DNA of 61,170 nucleotides from Paludibacteraceae bacterium (GTDB lineage: Bacteria; Bacteroidota; Bacteroidia; Bacteroidales; Paludibacteraceae). Location of the stretch: NCBI GenBank assembly GCA_017559505.1, contig JAFYSF010000049.1:1-61170 (forward strand), in the 5' to 3' direction. The translations under genes and the position numbers were made by a program. The notes beneath the pieces are model-generated. The model ran no database searches. It saw nothing but the letters and a program-made list of their open reading frames with translations, and was not told where the DNA came from. Below are positions 6,176-15,968 of the stretch, piece after piece; positions within the stretch are counted from its first letter, which is position 1, and each line of letters starts with the position of its first letter.

Positions 6176-7849
6176 ATGTCAACAAAAACAGACGTTAAAG
6201 AAGAGAAAAAGAATTTGAATTTCATCGAACAAATAGTGATGGGCGATGTTGAAAAAGGGTTAAATGGTGGTCGTGTGCAAACTCGTTTCCCACCAGAACC
6301 AAATGGTTACCTACATATTGGTCACGCTAAAGCAATCTGCCTCGACTTTGGTATTGCTGAACGCTTTGGTGGCACATGTAACCTCCGTTTTGATGACACT
6401 AACCCTGTGAAAGAGGATGTTGAATATGTAGATTCTATTCAAGAAGATATTAAATGGTTGGGATACCAATGGGAAAATATTTATTACGCATCGGACTATT
6501 TCCAACAACTCCATGACCTTGCAATCCGCTTCATCAAAGAGGGCAAGGCATACGTTGACGAACAATCGGCTGAAGAGATTGCAAAACAAAAAGGTACGCC
6601 TACTACTCCGGGTACAAATAGTCCATACCGCGACCGCTCTATAGAAGAAAACCTCGACCTCTTTGAGCGTATGAGCAAAGGCGAATTCCCTGACGGCTCG
6701 ATGATTTTGCGTGCAAAAATAGATATGGCGCATCCAAATATGCACTTCCGCGACCCTATCATGTATCGCATTATCACTACTCACCCACACCACCGCACTG
6801 GCAATCAATGGAAAGTGTATCCAATGTATGACTTTGCGCATGGTCAATCAGACTATTTCGAAGGCGTAACTCACTCGCTTTGTACACTTGAATTTGAGGT
6901 ACACCGCCCTCTCTACGACTACTATATCGACCAATTTGCAACTGATGAATATCGTCCTAAACAACGCGAATTCAACCGCTTGAATATCACTTATACAGTG
7001 ATGAGTAAACGCAAAATGTTGCAATTAGTGCAAGAAGGTCTTGTGCGTGGATGGGACGACCCTCGTATGCCTACTATCTGTGGTCTTCGTCGTCGTGGTT
7101 ATACACCTGAAAGTATCCGCTCATTCATCAACAAAATCGGTTATACTAAATATGAGGCATTGAATGACGTATCGCTCCTCGAAGCAGCTGCTCGCGAAGA
7201 CCTCAAACCACGTGCAACTCGTGTTTGTGCTATCCTCGACCCTATCAAATTGGTGATTACAAACTATCCAGAGGGTACAACTGAGGACCTCGTGATGGAA
7301 AACAACCCTGATAACGAAACAGCAGGCACACGCATAGTGCCATTCGGCCGTGAAGTATATATCGAACGTGGCGACTTCCGCGAAGAGGCAGATAAAGACT
7401 TCTATCGCCTCAGCCCTGGTGGACGCGAAGTGCGCTTGAAAGGTGCTTATATCATCCAAGCTACTGGTTGCGAAAAAGATGCAGAGGGCAATGTAACAAC
7501 AGTGTATGCAACTTACGACCCTAACACTAAATCAGGCACTGAAGGTGGTAACAAAAAAGTGAAGAGTACAATCAACTGGGTGGATGTTGACTCAAGCGTA
7601 GAAGCAGAAATCCGCTTGTACGACCGCTTGTTCGCTGTAGAAAATCCATCGGCTGAAGAAGGCGACTTCCGTGACCTATTGAACCCAGATTCAATGAAAG
7701 TTATCACTGGTGCTCGCGTTGAAAAATCATTGGCAGATGCTAAACCTGGCGATAAATATCAATTCCTCAAAATCGGTTACTTCAACACCGACCTCGATAC
7801 AAAAGACGGTAAATTAGTGTTCAACCGCACTGTATCACTCAAAGGATAA
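6176..7849 (+). CDS. glnS: glutaminyl-tRNA synthetase
   Basis: 557 residues, the usual length for bacterial GlnRS. It charges tRNA-Gln with glutamine using ATP in the cytoplasm. Class I signatures are present: PPEPNGYLHIGH (HIGH at 47-50) and the KMSKS-equivalent VMSKRK near residue 275. The C-terminal anticodon-binding beta-barrels follow. Strong similarity to GlnRS rather than GluRS is shown by the N-terminal block and by the HPHHRTGNQWKVYPMYDFAH segment. Codon use is less A+T-rich than in the preceding block, marking the return to core genome. Confidence 0.97.
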   Translation: MSTKTDVKEEKKNLNFIEQIVMGDVEKGLNGGRVQTRFPPEPNGYLHIGHAKAICLDFGIAERFGGTCNLRFDDTNPVKEDVEYVDSIQEDIKWLGYQWENIYYASDYFQQLHDLAIRFIKEGKAYVDEQSAEEIAKQKGTPTTPGTNSPYRDRSIEENLDLFERMSKGEFPDGSMILRAKIDMAHPNMHFRDPIMYRIITTHPHHRTGNQWKVYPMYDFAHGQSDYFEGVTHSLCTLEFEVHRPLYDYYIDQFATDEYRPKQREFNRLNITYTVMSKRKMLQLVQEGLVRGWDDPRMPTICGLRRRGYTPESIRSFINKIGYTKYEALNDVSLLEAAAREDLKPRATRVCAILDPIKLVITNYPEGTTEDLVMENNPDNETAGTRIVPFGREVYIERGDFREEADKDFYRLSPGGREVRLKGAYIIQATGCEKDAEGNVTTVYATYDPNTKSGTEGGNKKVKSTINWVDVDSSVEAEIRLYDRLFAVENPSAEEGDFRDLLNPDSMKVITGARVEKSLADAKPGDKYQFLKIGYFNTDLDTKDGKLVFNRTVSLKG

Positions 7850-7955
7850 TTTTTGAGTTGAGAGTTGAAAGTTATAAAGATACAGACAACGAACAACTAA
7901 TCATTAATAACTAATAATTAATCACTAATAACTAATACTTAAAACACAATCTATT

Positions 7956-9143
7956 ATGAGACTTTCTAAGAATGTTGAGGCTTTTCGCCCAAGTCCAATC
8001 CGTGCTATGTTGCGCGTAGTAGCTAATCCTAATATTATCTCTTTTGCAGGCGGTATGCCAGGCGAAGATTTGTTCCCAATCGACGACGTACGCGAAATGG
8101 TGCAAGTTGTGCCACGCAAAATGATGGAAATTGGTTTGCAATATGGTACTACAGATGGTCTTGGATTGCTTATCGAAGAAATCAAAAAAGTATCAGAAGC
8201 ACAAGGCTTTGATATGACTAAAAACAAAGTCATCATCACAACAGGTTCGACACAAGTAATGAACATCGTGGCTAAATTGATGCTCGACCCTAACGACATT
8301 ATGTTGACAGAAGACCCTGTATTTGTAGGTAGTCTTGGCGCATTCTGCTCATACAACGCACAAGTAATCGGTATTCCATTGGACGATGAAGGTATCGTGA
8401 TTGAAGAATTGGAAAGAGCATTGAAACTCAAACCAAAATTCATCTACATCACTCCAACATTCCACAACCCTGCAGGCTTGACATATAGCGAACAACGCCG
8501 TAAAGAGTTCATCGAAATGATGGCTAAATACCCTGACACAATGGTACTTGAAGACGATGCTTATGGTCGCCTCTATTTCGATGAAGATACAGCAAAACTC
8601 ATCAAACCAATGAAAGCATACGCTCCAAACGAACAACAATTTATCTATTGTAGCTCGTTCTCAAAAATCTTTGGTCCTGGTTTGCGTATTGGTTGGATGA
8701 TTGTTCCAAACGAATTATATGATGTAGCAGAAATTGCAAAACAATCAATGGACGCATGTACACCTGTATTCTCACAAATTTTGGCATACGAATTCATCCG
8801 CACAGGTCGTATGGACAAATATGTGGTATATCTTCGTGATACATACAAACTTCGTCGCGATGCAATGGTAGCTGCAATCAGAAAATATTGCCCTGCAGAA
8901 GCAACATTCGTAGAACCAAAAGGTGGTTTCTTCGTATGGTTGAGATTGCCAGACGGAGTTGACACAGATGCTTTGTTTGACGAATGTAGCAAAAATGGCG
9001 TAGTATTCGTTAAAGGCTCAGCATTTACACCTGACGGAAGAGACAACCGCCACATTCGTATTTCGTTCTGTAACGTAAACGAAGAAATCATCGAAAAAGG
9101 TGTAAAAATCCTTGGCGATGCAATGCATTCTTTAATGAAATAA
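7956..9143 (+). CDS. PLP-dependent aminotransferase, class I/II (MocR/LysN-like)
   Basis: 395 residues with fold-type I aminotransferase features. These are the N-terminal SFAGGMPGEDLFP block, the YGTTDGLG loop, the NPAG motif of the substrate pocket (THNPAG-like FHNPAGLTYS), the LEDDAYG cofactor loop, and the Schiff-base lysine in YCSSFSK (Lys237). FSKIFGPGLRIGWM is typical of 2-aminoadipate/aromatic aminotransferases related to the MocR domain. The exact substrate cannot be read from the sequence. The 106-base spacer before it contains tandem variants of ACTAATAACTAAT. Confidence 0.9.
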   Translation: MRLSKNVEAFRPSPIRAMLRVVANPNIISFAGGMPGEDLFPIDDVREMVQVVPRKMMEIGLQYGTTDGLGLLIEEIKKVSEAQGFDMTKNKVIITTGSTQVMNIVAKLMLDPNDIMLTEDPVFVGSLGAFCSYNAQVIGIPLDDEGIVIEELERALKLKPKFIYITPTFHNPAGLTYSEQRRKEFIEMMAKYPDTMVLEDDAYGRLYFDEDTAKLIKPMKAYAPNEQQFIYCSSFSKIFGPGLRIGWMIVPNELYDVAEIAKQSMDACTPVFSQILAYEFIRTGRMDKYVVYLRDTYKLRRDAMVAAIRKYCPAEATFVEPKGGFFVWLRLPDGVDTDALFDECSKNGVVFVKGSAFTPDGRDNRHIRISFCNVNEEIIEKGVKILGDAMHSLMK

Positions 9144-9164
9144 TAAATAAGTAACAAGTAACTA

Positions 9165-9193
9165 GTAGCGAGTAATTAAAAAAAACTCGCTAC
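9165..9193. other. stem-loop between aminotransferase and pheT
   Basis: GTAGCGAGT (9165-9173) pairs with ACTCGCTAC (9185-9193) across an A-rich loop. No T run follows, so it is not a standard terminator. The flanks are tandem variants of GTAACAAGTAACTAGTAGCG. Confidence 0.5.
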
Positions 9194-9208
9194 TAATAAT
9201 CTAAAAAA

Positions 9209-11668
9209 ATGAATATTTCGTACAATTGGCTTAAACGCTATCTTAAAACTGATTTACCAGCCGAAGAGTTGGCTAAAATATTGACTTCAATCGGACTTGA
9301 AGTTGGCTGTGTTGAAACTGTACAAACTATCAAAGGAGGTCTTGAAGGGTTGGTAGTAGGCGAAGTGCTCACTTGCCGCGACCACGAAAATTCAGACCAC
9401 TTGCATGTAACCACTTTGACAGTAGGTGGCGACCCAATACAAGTAGTATGTGGCGCACCTAATGTAGCTGCTGGGCAAAAAGTTATTGTTGCTACAGTTG
9501 GTACAGTTCTTTATGACGGAGAAGAAAGCTTTACTATCAAAAAATCAAAAATACGCGGAGAAGAATCATTCGGTATGATCTGCGCTGAAGACGAAATCGG
9601 CGTAGGCACAGGTCATGATGGTATTATGGTATTGCCAGCAGAGACACCTGTTGGTATGACAGCTCGCGAATATTTTGGTATTGAAGATGATACTTTGATT
9701 GAAGTAGATATCACACCTAACCGTGCCGATGCAACATCGCACTATGGTGTGGCTCGCGACTTGGCTGCCTACTTCAAAGCGCACAACATACCTTATGAAT
9801 TGTGCAAACCTTCGGTAGATGACTTCAAATCAGACAATAACGAATTGCCAATTGCAATCGAATTACAAAACGCTGAACGCTGTCCACGCTACACAGGCAT
9901 CACAGTGAAAGATGCAAAAGTGGAAGAATCACCAAAATGGTTGAAAGATGCATTGCAAGTGATTGGACTACGTCCTATAAATAACGTGGTAGATGCTACT
10001 AATTATATTCTTCACGCATTTGGACAACCATTGCATGCCTTTGATGCAGACAAAATTAAAGGTGGCAAAGTGGTAGTGCGCACAGCTGAAGAGGGAAGCA
10101 AATTCACTACATTGGACGGAGTAGAACGTACGCTTTCGGCTGAAGACTTAATGATTTGTAATGCCGAAGAACCTATGTGTATCGGTGGTGTGTTTGGTGG
10201 TTTAGATTCAGGTGTGACTGAGGAGACTAAAAATATCTTTATCGAATCGGCTTACTTCAATCCTGTGTCTATTCGCAAAACAGCTCGCCGTCATGGCTTG
10301 AATACAGATGCAAGCTTCCGCTTCGAACGTGGTATCGACCCACATAACACTGTTTATATCTTGAAATATGCTGCTATGTTGATTAAAGAATTGACTGGCG
10401 GTACTATTGCATCGGATGTTACAGACATCTACCCTACTCCACTCAACAACTTCATCGTTGACATTAAACTTGAGAAAATACATTCGTTAATTGGTAAAGT
10501 TATTGAAACTGAACAAATTGAACGTATATTCGAAGGTCTTGAAATGAAAGTATTGGAGAAAGATGCAGAAGGATATAAATTGGAAGTGCCTGCTTATCGT
10601 GTTGACGTTCAACGCGATGTAGACGTAATTGAAGATATTCTCCGTATCTATGGCTACAATAATGTGGAATTGAGCGACAGATTGACATCGAACCTAAGTT
10701 TCTCGAAAGGTGTTGACTCTACAAAATGGGAAAACTTGATTTCGGAACAGTTGACAGCCAATGGTTTCAATGAAATATTGAATAACTCGCTCACTAAATT
10801 AGCTTATTACGAAGGACTTACAAGCTACACAGCTGAAACTTGCGTGCGCATATTGAATAGCCTCAGCCAAGACTTGAGCGTAATGCGCCAAACTATGTTG
10901 TTTGGTGGCTTGGAAAGTATTGCTCGCAATGCTAATCGTCAGAATGCAGATTTGAAATTCTATGAGTTTGGTAATTGCTACCATTTCGATGCAGAAAAAC
11001 GCAAAAATGCAGAAAGTTCATTGGATGGCTACTCGGAAGAATATCACTTGGCATTGTGGATTACAGGTCGCAAAAATGGATTGAACTGGGCTGCAAACAA
11101 TGACAAAGTAAGTTTCTATCAATTAAAAGCATACGTGCAAAATGTGCTTGTGAGGATGGGCATTGACTTGCGTAAGACTCAAATTGCAGAAGTAAGCAGT
11201 GATTTGCTTTCGGAAGCATTGGAAATCAAAACCGTAAGTGGCAAATTGTTGGCAACAATCGGTGTGGTGGCTCCAAAACAATTGAAAGCATTCGATATTG
11301 AAAATACAGTTTATTATGCTGACATTCAATGGAAAGCTTGCTTGAAAGAGTTGAATAAACGTAAGATTAGCTATACTGAAATTTCGAAATTCCCTGAAGT
11401 AAAACGTGACTTGGCTTTGTTGGTTGATAAATCGGTGCGTTTTGCTGAAATTGAAAAAATTGCATTCGATACAGACAAGAAATTGTTGAAAAACGTGACA
11501 TTATTCGACGTTTATGAAGGCAAAAACTTGGAACCAGGTAAAAAATCATACGCTGTGAACTTCACTTTACAAGATAAAGAGAAGACATTGACAGACAAAC
11601 AAATAGACGGAATCATGCAAAAACTCATCAAAAATTTGACTGAGAAATTGGATGCAAAACTCCGCTAA
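9209..11668 (+). CDS. pheT: phenylalanyl-tRNA synthetase beta subunit
   Basis: 819 residues, full length for PheT. It forms the alpha2-beta2 enzyme with PheS (not in this window) that charges tRNA-Phe. The order is: the N-terminal tRNA-binding OB domain (about 40-150, with the LEVGCVE and GAPNVAAGQKV blocks), B3/B4 editing domain with GGVFGGLDSGV, B5 domain (NVVDATNYI upstream and DVTDIYP), the catalytic-like core, and the C-terminal ferredoxin-like anticodon domain (ISKFPEVKRDLALLVD to the end). pheS is not adjacent, the usual situation in Bacteroidales. Confidence 0.97.
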   Translation: MNISYNWLKRYLKTDLPAEELAKILTSIGLEVGCVETVQTIKGGLEGLVVGEVLTCRDHENSDHLHVTTLTVGGDPIQVVCGAPNVAAGQKVIVATVGTVLYDGEESFTIKKSKIRGEESFGMICAEDEIGVGTGHDGIMVLPAETPVGMTAREYFGIEDDTLIEVDITPNRADATSHYGVARDLAAYFKAHNIPYELCKPSVDDFKSDNNELPIAIELQNAERCPRYTGITVKDAKVEESPKWLKDALQVIGLRPINNVVDATNYILHAFGQPLHAFDADKIKGGKVVVRTAEEGSKFTTLDGVERTLSAEDLMICNAEEPMCIGGVFGGLDSGVTEETKNIFIESAYFNPVSIRKTARRHGLNTDASFRFERGIDPHNTVYILKYAAMLIKELTGGTIASDVTDIYPTPLNNFIVDIKLEKIHSLIGKVIETEQIERIFEGLEMKVLEKDAEGYKLEVPAYRVDVQRDVDVIEDILRIYGYNNVELSDRLTSNLSFSKGVDSTKWENLISEQLTANGFNEILNNSLTKLAYYEGLTSYTAETCVRILNSLSQDLSVMRQTMLFGGLESIARNANRQNADLKFYEFGNCYHFDAEKRKNAESSLDGYSEEYHLALWITGRKNGLNWAANNDKVSFYQLKAYVQNVLVRMGIDLRKTQIAEVSSDLLSEALEIKTVSGKLLATIGVVAPKQLKAFDIENTVYYADIQWKACLKELNKRKISYTEISKFPEVKRDLALLVDKSVRFAEIEKIAFDTDKKLLKNVTLFDVYEGKNLEPGKKSYAVNFTLQDKEKTLTDKQIDGIMQKLIKNLTEKLDAKLR

Positions 11669-11757
11669 TAAATTTTAAAGGGTTAATAACAAATGGGCAA
11701 TGCATCTTAGTGATAAGGTGCATTGTTTTTTATACTTATTGTATTTTTAGGGGTATG

Positions 11758-11815
11758 GCGAAGGTAAGGTGAGGGTTGCTTGAAGGTTGCTGTATCCTAT
11801 ATTTAGGGTTAGGAG
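11758..11815 (+). repeat. dispersed repeat, family A
   Basis: GGTGAGGGTTGCTTGAAGGTTGC followed by GTATCCTATAT, matching the core of copies at 36841 and 43490. It occupies most of the pheT-helicase spacer. Confidence 0.65.
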
Positions 11816-11878
11816 GGGTTATTGTATTTTATGCGCATTACTTATCGTATATCGTACAATAAGCTTCTTGTAGAAAAT

Positions 11879-13282
11879 ATGATCTACACAATATTAGCTG
11901 ATGCAATAAAAAGAGAGTTGGCATTCGAGCCAACGAGACAACAAAGAGAATTGATTGATTTGTTGGCTCAATTTTGTTGTATGCCTACTGAAACAAAAGC
12001 ATTTATACTGAAAGGATTTGCAGGAACGGGAAAGACTTCTATTGTCAGTGGATTGATAATGGCGATGAAATCGTTGAAACAAAATACGGTGTTATTAGCT
12101 CCAACGGGGCGTGCGGCAAAGGTGTTGAGCAACTACTCGAACCATGCGGCATATAGCATTCACAAAGTGATATACAGACAGAAATCGGCTGGAGATTTTA
12201 GCTTTAATGTAAATTACAACTCGTTCAAAAACACGTTATTCATTGTGGATGAAGCCTCTATGATAGCAAATCAAAGTGTATCGGGAGTTGAATTTGGGTC
12301 GGGAAGACTGTTAGATGATTTGGTTGAATATGTATATTCGGGTGATAATTGTAGTATGATTTTGGTTGGAGATACCGCTCAATTGTTGCCAATCGGACAA
12401 AATTCGTCGCCTGCACTGAATAAAAATATCGTAGAGGGATATGGCTTGGAGGTGATGGAATATCAGTTGACCCAAGTGATACGTCAAGCGGGGGAAAGTG
12501 GAATTTTATTTAATGCGACAAAGATACGCCAAGCAATAGAGAATGAACCATTTACACCTATAAAATTAAATCCAAATTTTGACGATATAAAAGTTGTTAG
12601 TGGAGAAAATTTGGTTGAAGAATTAGAGAGTTCGTATGCTCAAGTTGGCGAAGAAAATACGATTATATTGACATACTCGAATAAACGAGCTGTGCTATAT
12701 AATCGAGGAGTTAGGGGACAGGTGATGATGAAAGAGGATGAATTGTCGAGAGGCGACTATTTGATTGTAACAAAAAATAACTATTATTGGTCGAAACCAT
12801 ATGATAATCTTGACTTTATTGCAAATGGTGATATTGCAGAGATTATGCGTGTAGGGAAATATTATGAGCTATATGGGGGAAGATTTGCAGACTTGACTTT
12901 GAGATTGATTGATTATGACATTGAGGTCACGGCAAGGATACTGATTGACTCATTATACACCGAAACACCTTCGGCTCAACAAGCACTATCAGAACGCATA
13001 ACTAATGCTGTAGCAGAGGATTATGCTGACATTGGCGATAAAAGAAAATTCTGGAAAGAGATGCAAAATAATGAGTTCTACAATGCCCTACAAGTGAAAT
13101 TTGCGTATGCCATTACGGGTCATAAATCACAAGGCGGCTCGTGGGACCATGTTTATATTGACCAAGGATACATAACAGAAGAGATGATTACGAGAGAATA
13201 TTATCAGTGGCTATACACCGCTATAACTCGTGCAAAAGAAAAAGTGTTTTTAGTGAATTTTTCAAAATATTTCTTAAAATAA
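11879..13282 (+). CDS. RecD-like superfamily 1 helicase / AAA ATPase
   Basis: 467 residues from the ATG at 11879. Upstream in-frame starts at 11822 and 11831 would add a tail lacking family similarity. Helicase motifs are in order: Walker A FAGTGKTS, APTGRAAKVLS, Walker B FIVDEASM, GDTAQLLPIG, the Q/R motif LTQVIRQ, and C-terminal TGHKSQGGSWDHVYID and YTAITRAKEKVFLV. These are the signatures of the RecD/Pif1-like UvrD_C_2 group that moves 5'-3' on single-stranded DNA. It is a widespread stand-alone Bacteroidota helicase, probably in DNA repair. No RecB or RecC partner is nearby. Confidence 0.9.
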   Translation: MIYTILADAIKRELAFEPTRQQRELIDLLAQFCCMPTETKAFILKGFAGTGKTSIVSGLIMAMKSLKQNTVLLAPTGRAAKVLSNYSNHAAYSIHKVIYRQKSAGDFSFNVNYNSFKNTLFIVDEASMIANQSVSGVEFGSGRLLDDLVEYVYSGDNCSMILVGDTAQLLPIGQNSSPALNKNIVEGYGLEVMEYQLTQVIRQAGESGILFNATKIRQAIENEPFTPIKLNPNFDDIKVVSGENLVEELESSYAQVGEENTIILTYSNKRAVLYNRGVRGQVMMKEDELSRGDYLIVTKNNYYWSKPYDNLDFIANGDIAEIMRVGKYYELYGGRFADLTLRLIDYDIEVTARILIDSLYTETPSAQQALSERITNAVAEDYADIGDKRKFWKEMQNNEFYNALQVKFAYAITGHKSQGGSWDHVYIDQGYITEEMITREYYQWLYTAITRAKEKVFLVNFSKYFLK

Positions 13283-13313
13283 TTGTTAATATCGAAATAT
13301 ATAAGTAACTTTG
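13283..13313 (+). promoter_or_regulatory. promoter of the pullulanase gene
   Basis: TTG at 13283-13285, a 20-base spacer and TAacTTTG at 13306-13313, about 35 bases ahead of the start codon. Confidence 0.75.
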
Positions 13314-13350
13314 CAAAAATAAAAAAATAAACTAAATAATATACAATGTC

Positions 13351-15342
13351 ATGAAACTAAAATTTATTTCTATGATTGCAATTGTGGCAACATTTATGTC
13401 AGCTTGCTGCAATAAACCAAAAACTTACAACTCAGTAGATGAATATCCTGAGTATAAAGGCAATGACTTGGGTGTAACCTACACTCCTAACAAATCTTTC
13501 TTCCGCGTATGGTCGCCTGCTGCGCAAGAGGTGCGACTCAATATCTATGCCGACGCTCTCGAAGGTGCTCCTACACAAGTGTTTGACATGAAATACGACG
13601 TAGATGGCACTTGGACCTACACTGTGAAAGAAGACCTCATTGGCAAATTCTACACTTTCCAAATCAAACAAAACGACCAATGGCTCGAACCAACTCCTGG
13701 CATTTGGGCTAAAGCGGTAGGCGTCAACGGTGTGCGTGGTGCTATTATCGATTGGAACACTACAAACCCTGAAGGTTGGGAAAATGATGTTCGCCCAGAA
13801 ATGAAATCTTTCACCGACGCTATCATCTATGAAGTACACATGCGCGACTACACAATCCACGCATCTTCAGGTAGCTCATTCCCAGGCAAATTCCTCGGTC
13901 TCAGCGAAGCTGGCACTAAAACTATCGATGGTTTGACTTCTGGTATCGACCACTTGAAAGAACTTGGCATCACTCACGTTCAAATTCTTCCAAGCTACGA
14001 CTATGGCTCAATCGACGAAACTCGCCTTGCCGACAACAAATACAACTGGGGCTATGACCCTAAAAACTACAACGTTCCTGAAGGCGGCTATGCAACAGAC
14101 CCTTATTCGCCAGCAACTCGCATTCTCGAACTCAAAACTATGATTCAACAACTCCATGCCGCTGGCATCCGCGTGATTATGGACGTTGTTTACAACCACA
14201 CTTTCGTAGGCGACAACTCTCACCTCAATCTCCAAGCACCTGGCTATTTCTACCGTATGAACGAAGATGGCTCATGGGGCAATGGCTCTGGTTGTGGTAA
14301 CGAAACTGCTTCGGAACGCGCTATGATGCGTCGTTTCATGGTCGAATCAATCAAATATTGGGTCGAAGAATACCACATGGACGGCTTCCGTTTCGACTTG
14401 ATGGGTATCCACGATATCGAAACTATGAACCAAATCCGCGCTGCTGTTGATGCCATCGACCCAACTATCTCTATCCACGGCGAAGGCTGGGCTGCAGGTG
14501 GTTGCGGTATTCCAGAAGAACTTCGCGCTGTGAAAAACAACGCTCACCAATTCTCTCCTATAGGCGTATTCAGCGATGACATCCGCGATGGCCTCCGTGG
14601 CAAATGGACCGATGGCAACAAAGGTGGCTTCGTATCTGGTCGTGGTCTTGACGAATCAATCAAATTCGGTGTTGTAGGTGCTACTGCTCACCCTCAAATC
14701 GACCTCGCACAAGTAGCTCACACTAATGTTGCTTATGCTACAACTCCAGCACAAGTCATCAACTACATGTCTTGCCACGACGACCCATGCGTTGTTGACA
14801 AACTCAAAGCAATCCACCCTGAAGCTACAATCGAAGAAATCATCCGCATGGACCTCCTCGGACAAACAATCGTATTCACAGCTCAAGGCGTACCATTCAT
14901 CTATGCTGGCGAAGAGCTCCTCCGCGACAAAAAAGGCGTTCACAACACATACCAATCGCCTGACTCAATCAACCAAATCGATTGGACTAACAAGGTGAAA
15001 TATGCCGAAGTTTACGACTACTACCGCAATCTCATCTCCCTCCGCAAAGCTCACCCAGCATTCCGCATGAGCGATGCTGCACAAGTGGCTGAAGCAATCC
15101 AATTCGTAGAAACTCCAGCCAATGTAGTAGCTTACACGCTCAATGGCTCGCTCTCTAACGACTCATGGAATCAAATTTTTGTCATCTACAACGGCAACAC
15201 AACCGATGTCGAACTTCCTCTCCCTGAAGGCACTTGGACTGCTGCATGCTACAATGCAAAAATCAACGAAAACGGCTTAGGCAACTTCACCGGTAAAATC
15301 AACGTACCTTACACCTCTGCCGTAATCCTCTACCGCAAATAA
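13351..15342 (+). CDS. pulA: type I pullulanase, glycoside hydrolase 13 lipoprotein
   Basis: 663 residues. The signal peptide ends in a lipobox-like FMSAC, so it is likely anchored in the outer membrane. An N-terminal CBM48-like domain (FFRVWSPAAQEVRLNIY, about 50-125) precedes a GH13 barrel. The type I pullulanase motif YNWGYDP and the four conserved regions are visible: DVVYNH; FRFDLMG with the nucleophile Asp349; GEGW with the acid/base Glu378; and SCHDDP with the transition-state Asp477. It hydrolyses alpha-1,6 branches in pullulan, starch or glycogen. It stands alone and is 21 kb from the susCDE operon. Codon use is richer in C than its neighbours, as in highly expressed genes. Confidence 0.95.
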   Translation: MKLKFISMIAIVATFMSACCNKPKTYNSVDEYPEYKGNDLGVTYTPNKSFFRVWSPAAQEVRLNIYADALEGAPTQVFDMKYDVDGTWTYTVKEDLIGKFYTFQIKQNDQWLEPTPGIWAKAVGVNGVRGAIIDWNTTNPEGWENDVRPEMKSFTDAIIYEVHMRDYTIHASSGSSFPGKFLGLSEAGTKTIDGLTSGIDHLKELGITHVQILPSYDYGSIDETRLADNKYNWGYDPKNYNVPEGGYATDPYSPATRILELKTMIQQLHAAGIRVIMDVVYNHTFVGDNSHLNLQAPGYFYRMNEDGSWGNGSGCGNETASERAMMRRFMVESIKYWVEEYHMDGFRFDLMGIHDIETMNQIRAAVDAIDPTISIHGEGWAAGGCGIPEELRAVKNNAHQFSPIGVFSDDIRDGLRGKWTDGNKGGFVSGRGLDESIKFGVVGATAHPQIDLAQVAHTNVAYATTPAQVINYMSCHDDPCVVDKLKAIHPEATIEEIIRMDLLGQTIVFTAQGVPFIYAGEELLRDKKGVHNTYQSPDSINQIDWTNKVKYAEVYDYYRNLISLRKAHPAFRMSDAAQVAEAIQFVETPANVVAYTLNGSLSNDSWNQIFVIYNGNTTDVELPLPEGTWTAACYNAKINENGLGNFTGKINVPYTSAVILYRK

Positions 15343-15388
15343 TTTTTGCGATAAACGAGACGAACGAAGCAAAAACTTATATAACAAG

Positions 15389-15425
15389 ATGCTGTGTCAA
15401 ATCTGGGTTTGACACAGCATTTTTT
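15389..15425 (+). terminator. terminator of the pullulanase gene
   Basis: A 13-bp perfect stem (ATGCTGTGTCAAA with TTTGACACAGCAT) and a 6-base loop, followed by six T residues. Confidence 0.95.
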
Positions 15426-15452
15426 GTCTATAGGGAGAGAAAAAATGGAGAA

Positions 15453-15561
15453 AAATACACAATGTGAGTATGTGTTTTTTTTGACTGTTTTCTTGCTTGC
15501 AGATTGCTTGCACCTTGCTTGAGGGCAAGACGCGAGAATACACACTCTCATTGTGTATTCG
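15453..15561 (+). repeat. family A repeat flanked by imperfect inverted ends (MITE-like)
   Basis: The core at 15481-15531 carries GACTGTTTTCTTGCTTGCAG and ACCTTGCTTGAGGGC. The left flank AATACACAATGTGAGTATGTG is the near-perfect inverse of the right flank ending at 15560. The right flank is also shared with 27680-27706. Confidence 0.65.
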
Positions 15562-15657
15562 CTCAGCAATACCCACTATAGCCTAAAAATATTATAATAA
15601 CCTTCTTTAATAGCCAAAACATCAATAAAAAAAACAATAAATATATCCCCAAAAAAC

Positions 15658-15688
15658 TTGTAAATTCACAAAAAAAAGCGTATCTTTG
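15658..15688 (+). promoter_or_regulatory. promoter upstream of the hairpin element and M23 peptidase
   Basis: TTG at 15658-15660, a 20-base spacer and TAtcTTTG at 15681-15688. The resulting 5' untranslated region would be about 275 nt and would contain the whole 204-bp hairpin element. Confidence 0.75.
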
Positions 15689-15760
15689 CATATAATTTGC
15701 GCTTAAAGTCGCAATGTCTATATACATCACTCTCTTTATTATAACTATACAAAACTATAG

Positions 15761-15964
15761 TTAAGGGGACTTCTATAAATTCCCCGTTTTATTATTTTTC
15801 ATTTGGAACTTAAAAACTCTTGTATAAAATTTGTTTTTTAACGGCATCTTATTAGCTTTTTATTCAGCCAAATAGCTCGCTATTAGTCCGAATAAAGAAA
15901 CTAATAACCTGCTCGTTAAAAATTCAAATTTTATTTACAAGGTAATTTATAGAAGTCCCCTTAA
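15761..15964. mobile_element. 204-bp hairpin element with perfect 21-bp terminal inverted repeats (MITE-like or structured leader)
   Basis: Bases 15761-15781 and 15944-15964 are exact reverse complements, starting TTAAGGGGACTTC and ending in the inverse. The interior also folds back: CTTGTATAAAATTTG with CAAATTTTATTTACAAG, TTTTAACG with CGTTAAAA, CTTATTAG with CTAATAA, CTTTTTATTC with GAATAAAG, and an apical AATAG-CTCG-CTATT. The ends fall on TTAA, a possible target duplication. The right end is 4 bases from the peptidase start codon. There is no transposase. A regulatory RNA leader is the alternative reading. Confidence 0.65.
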
Positions 15965-15968
15965 GAAA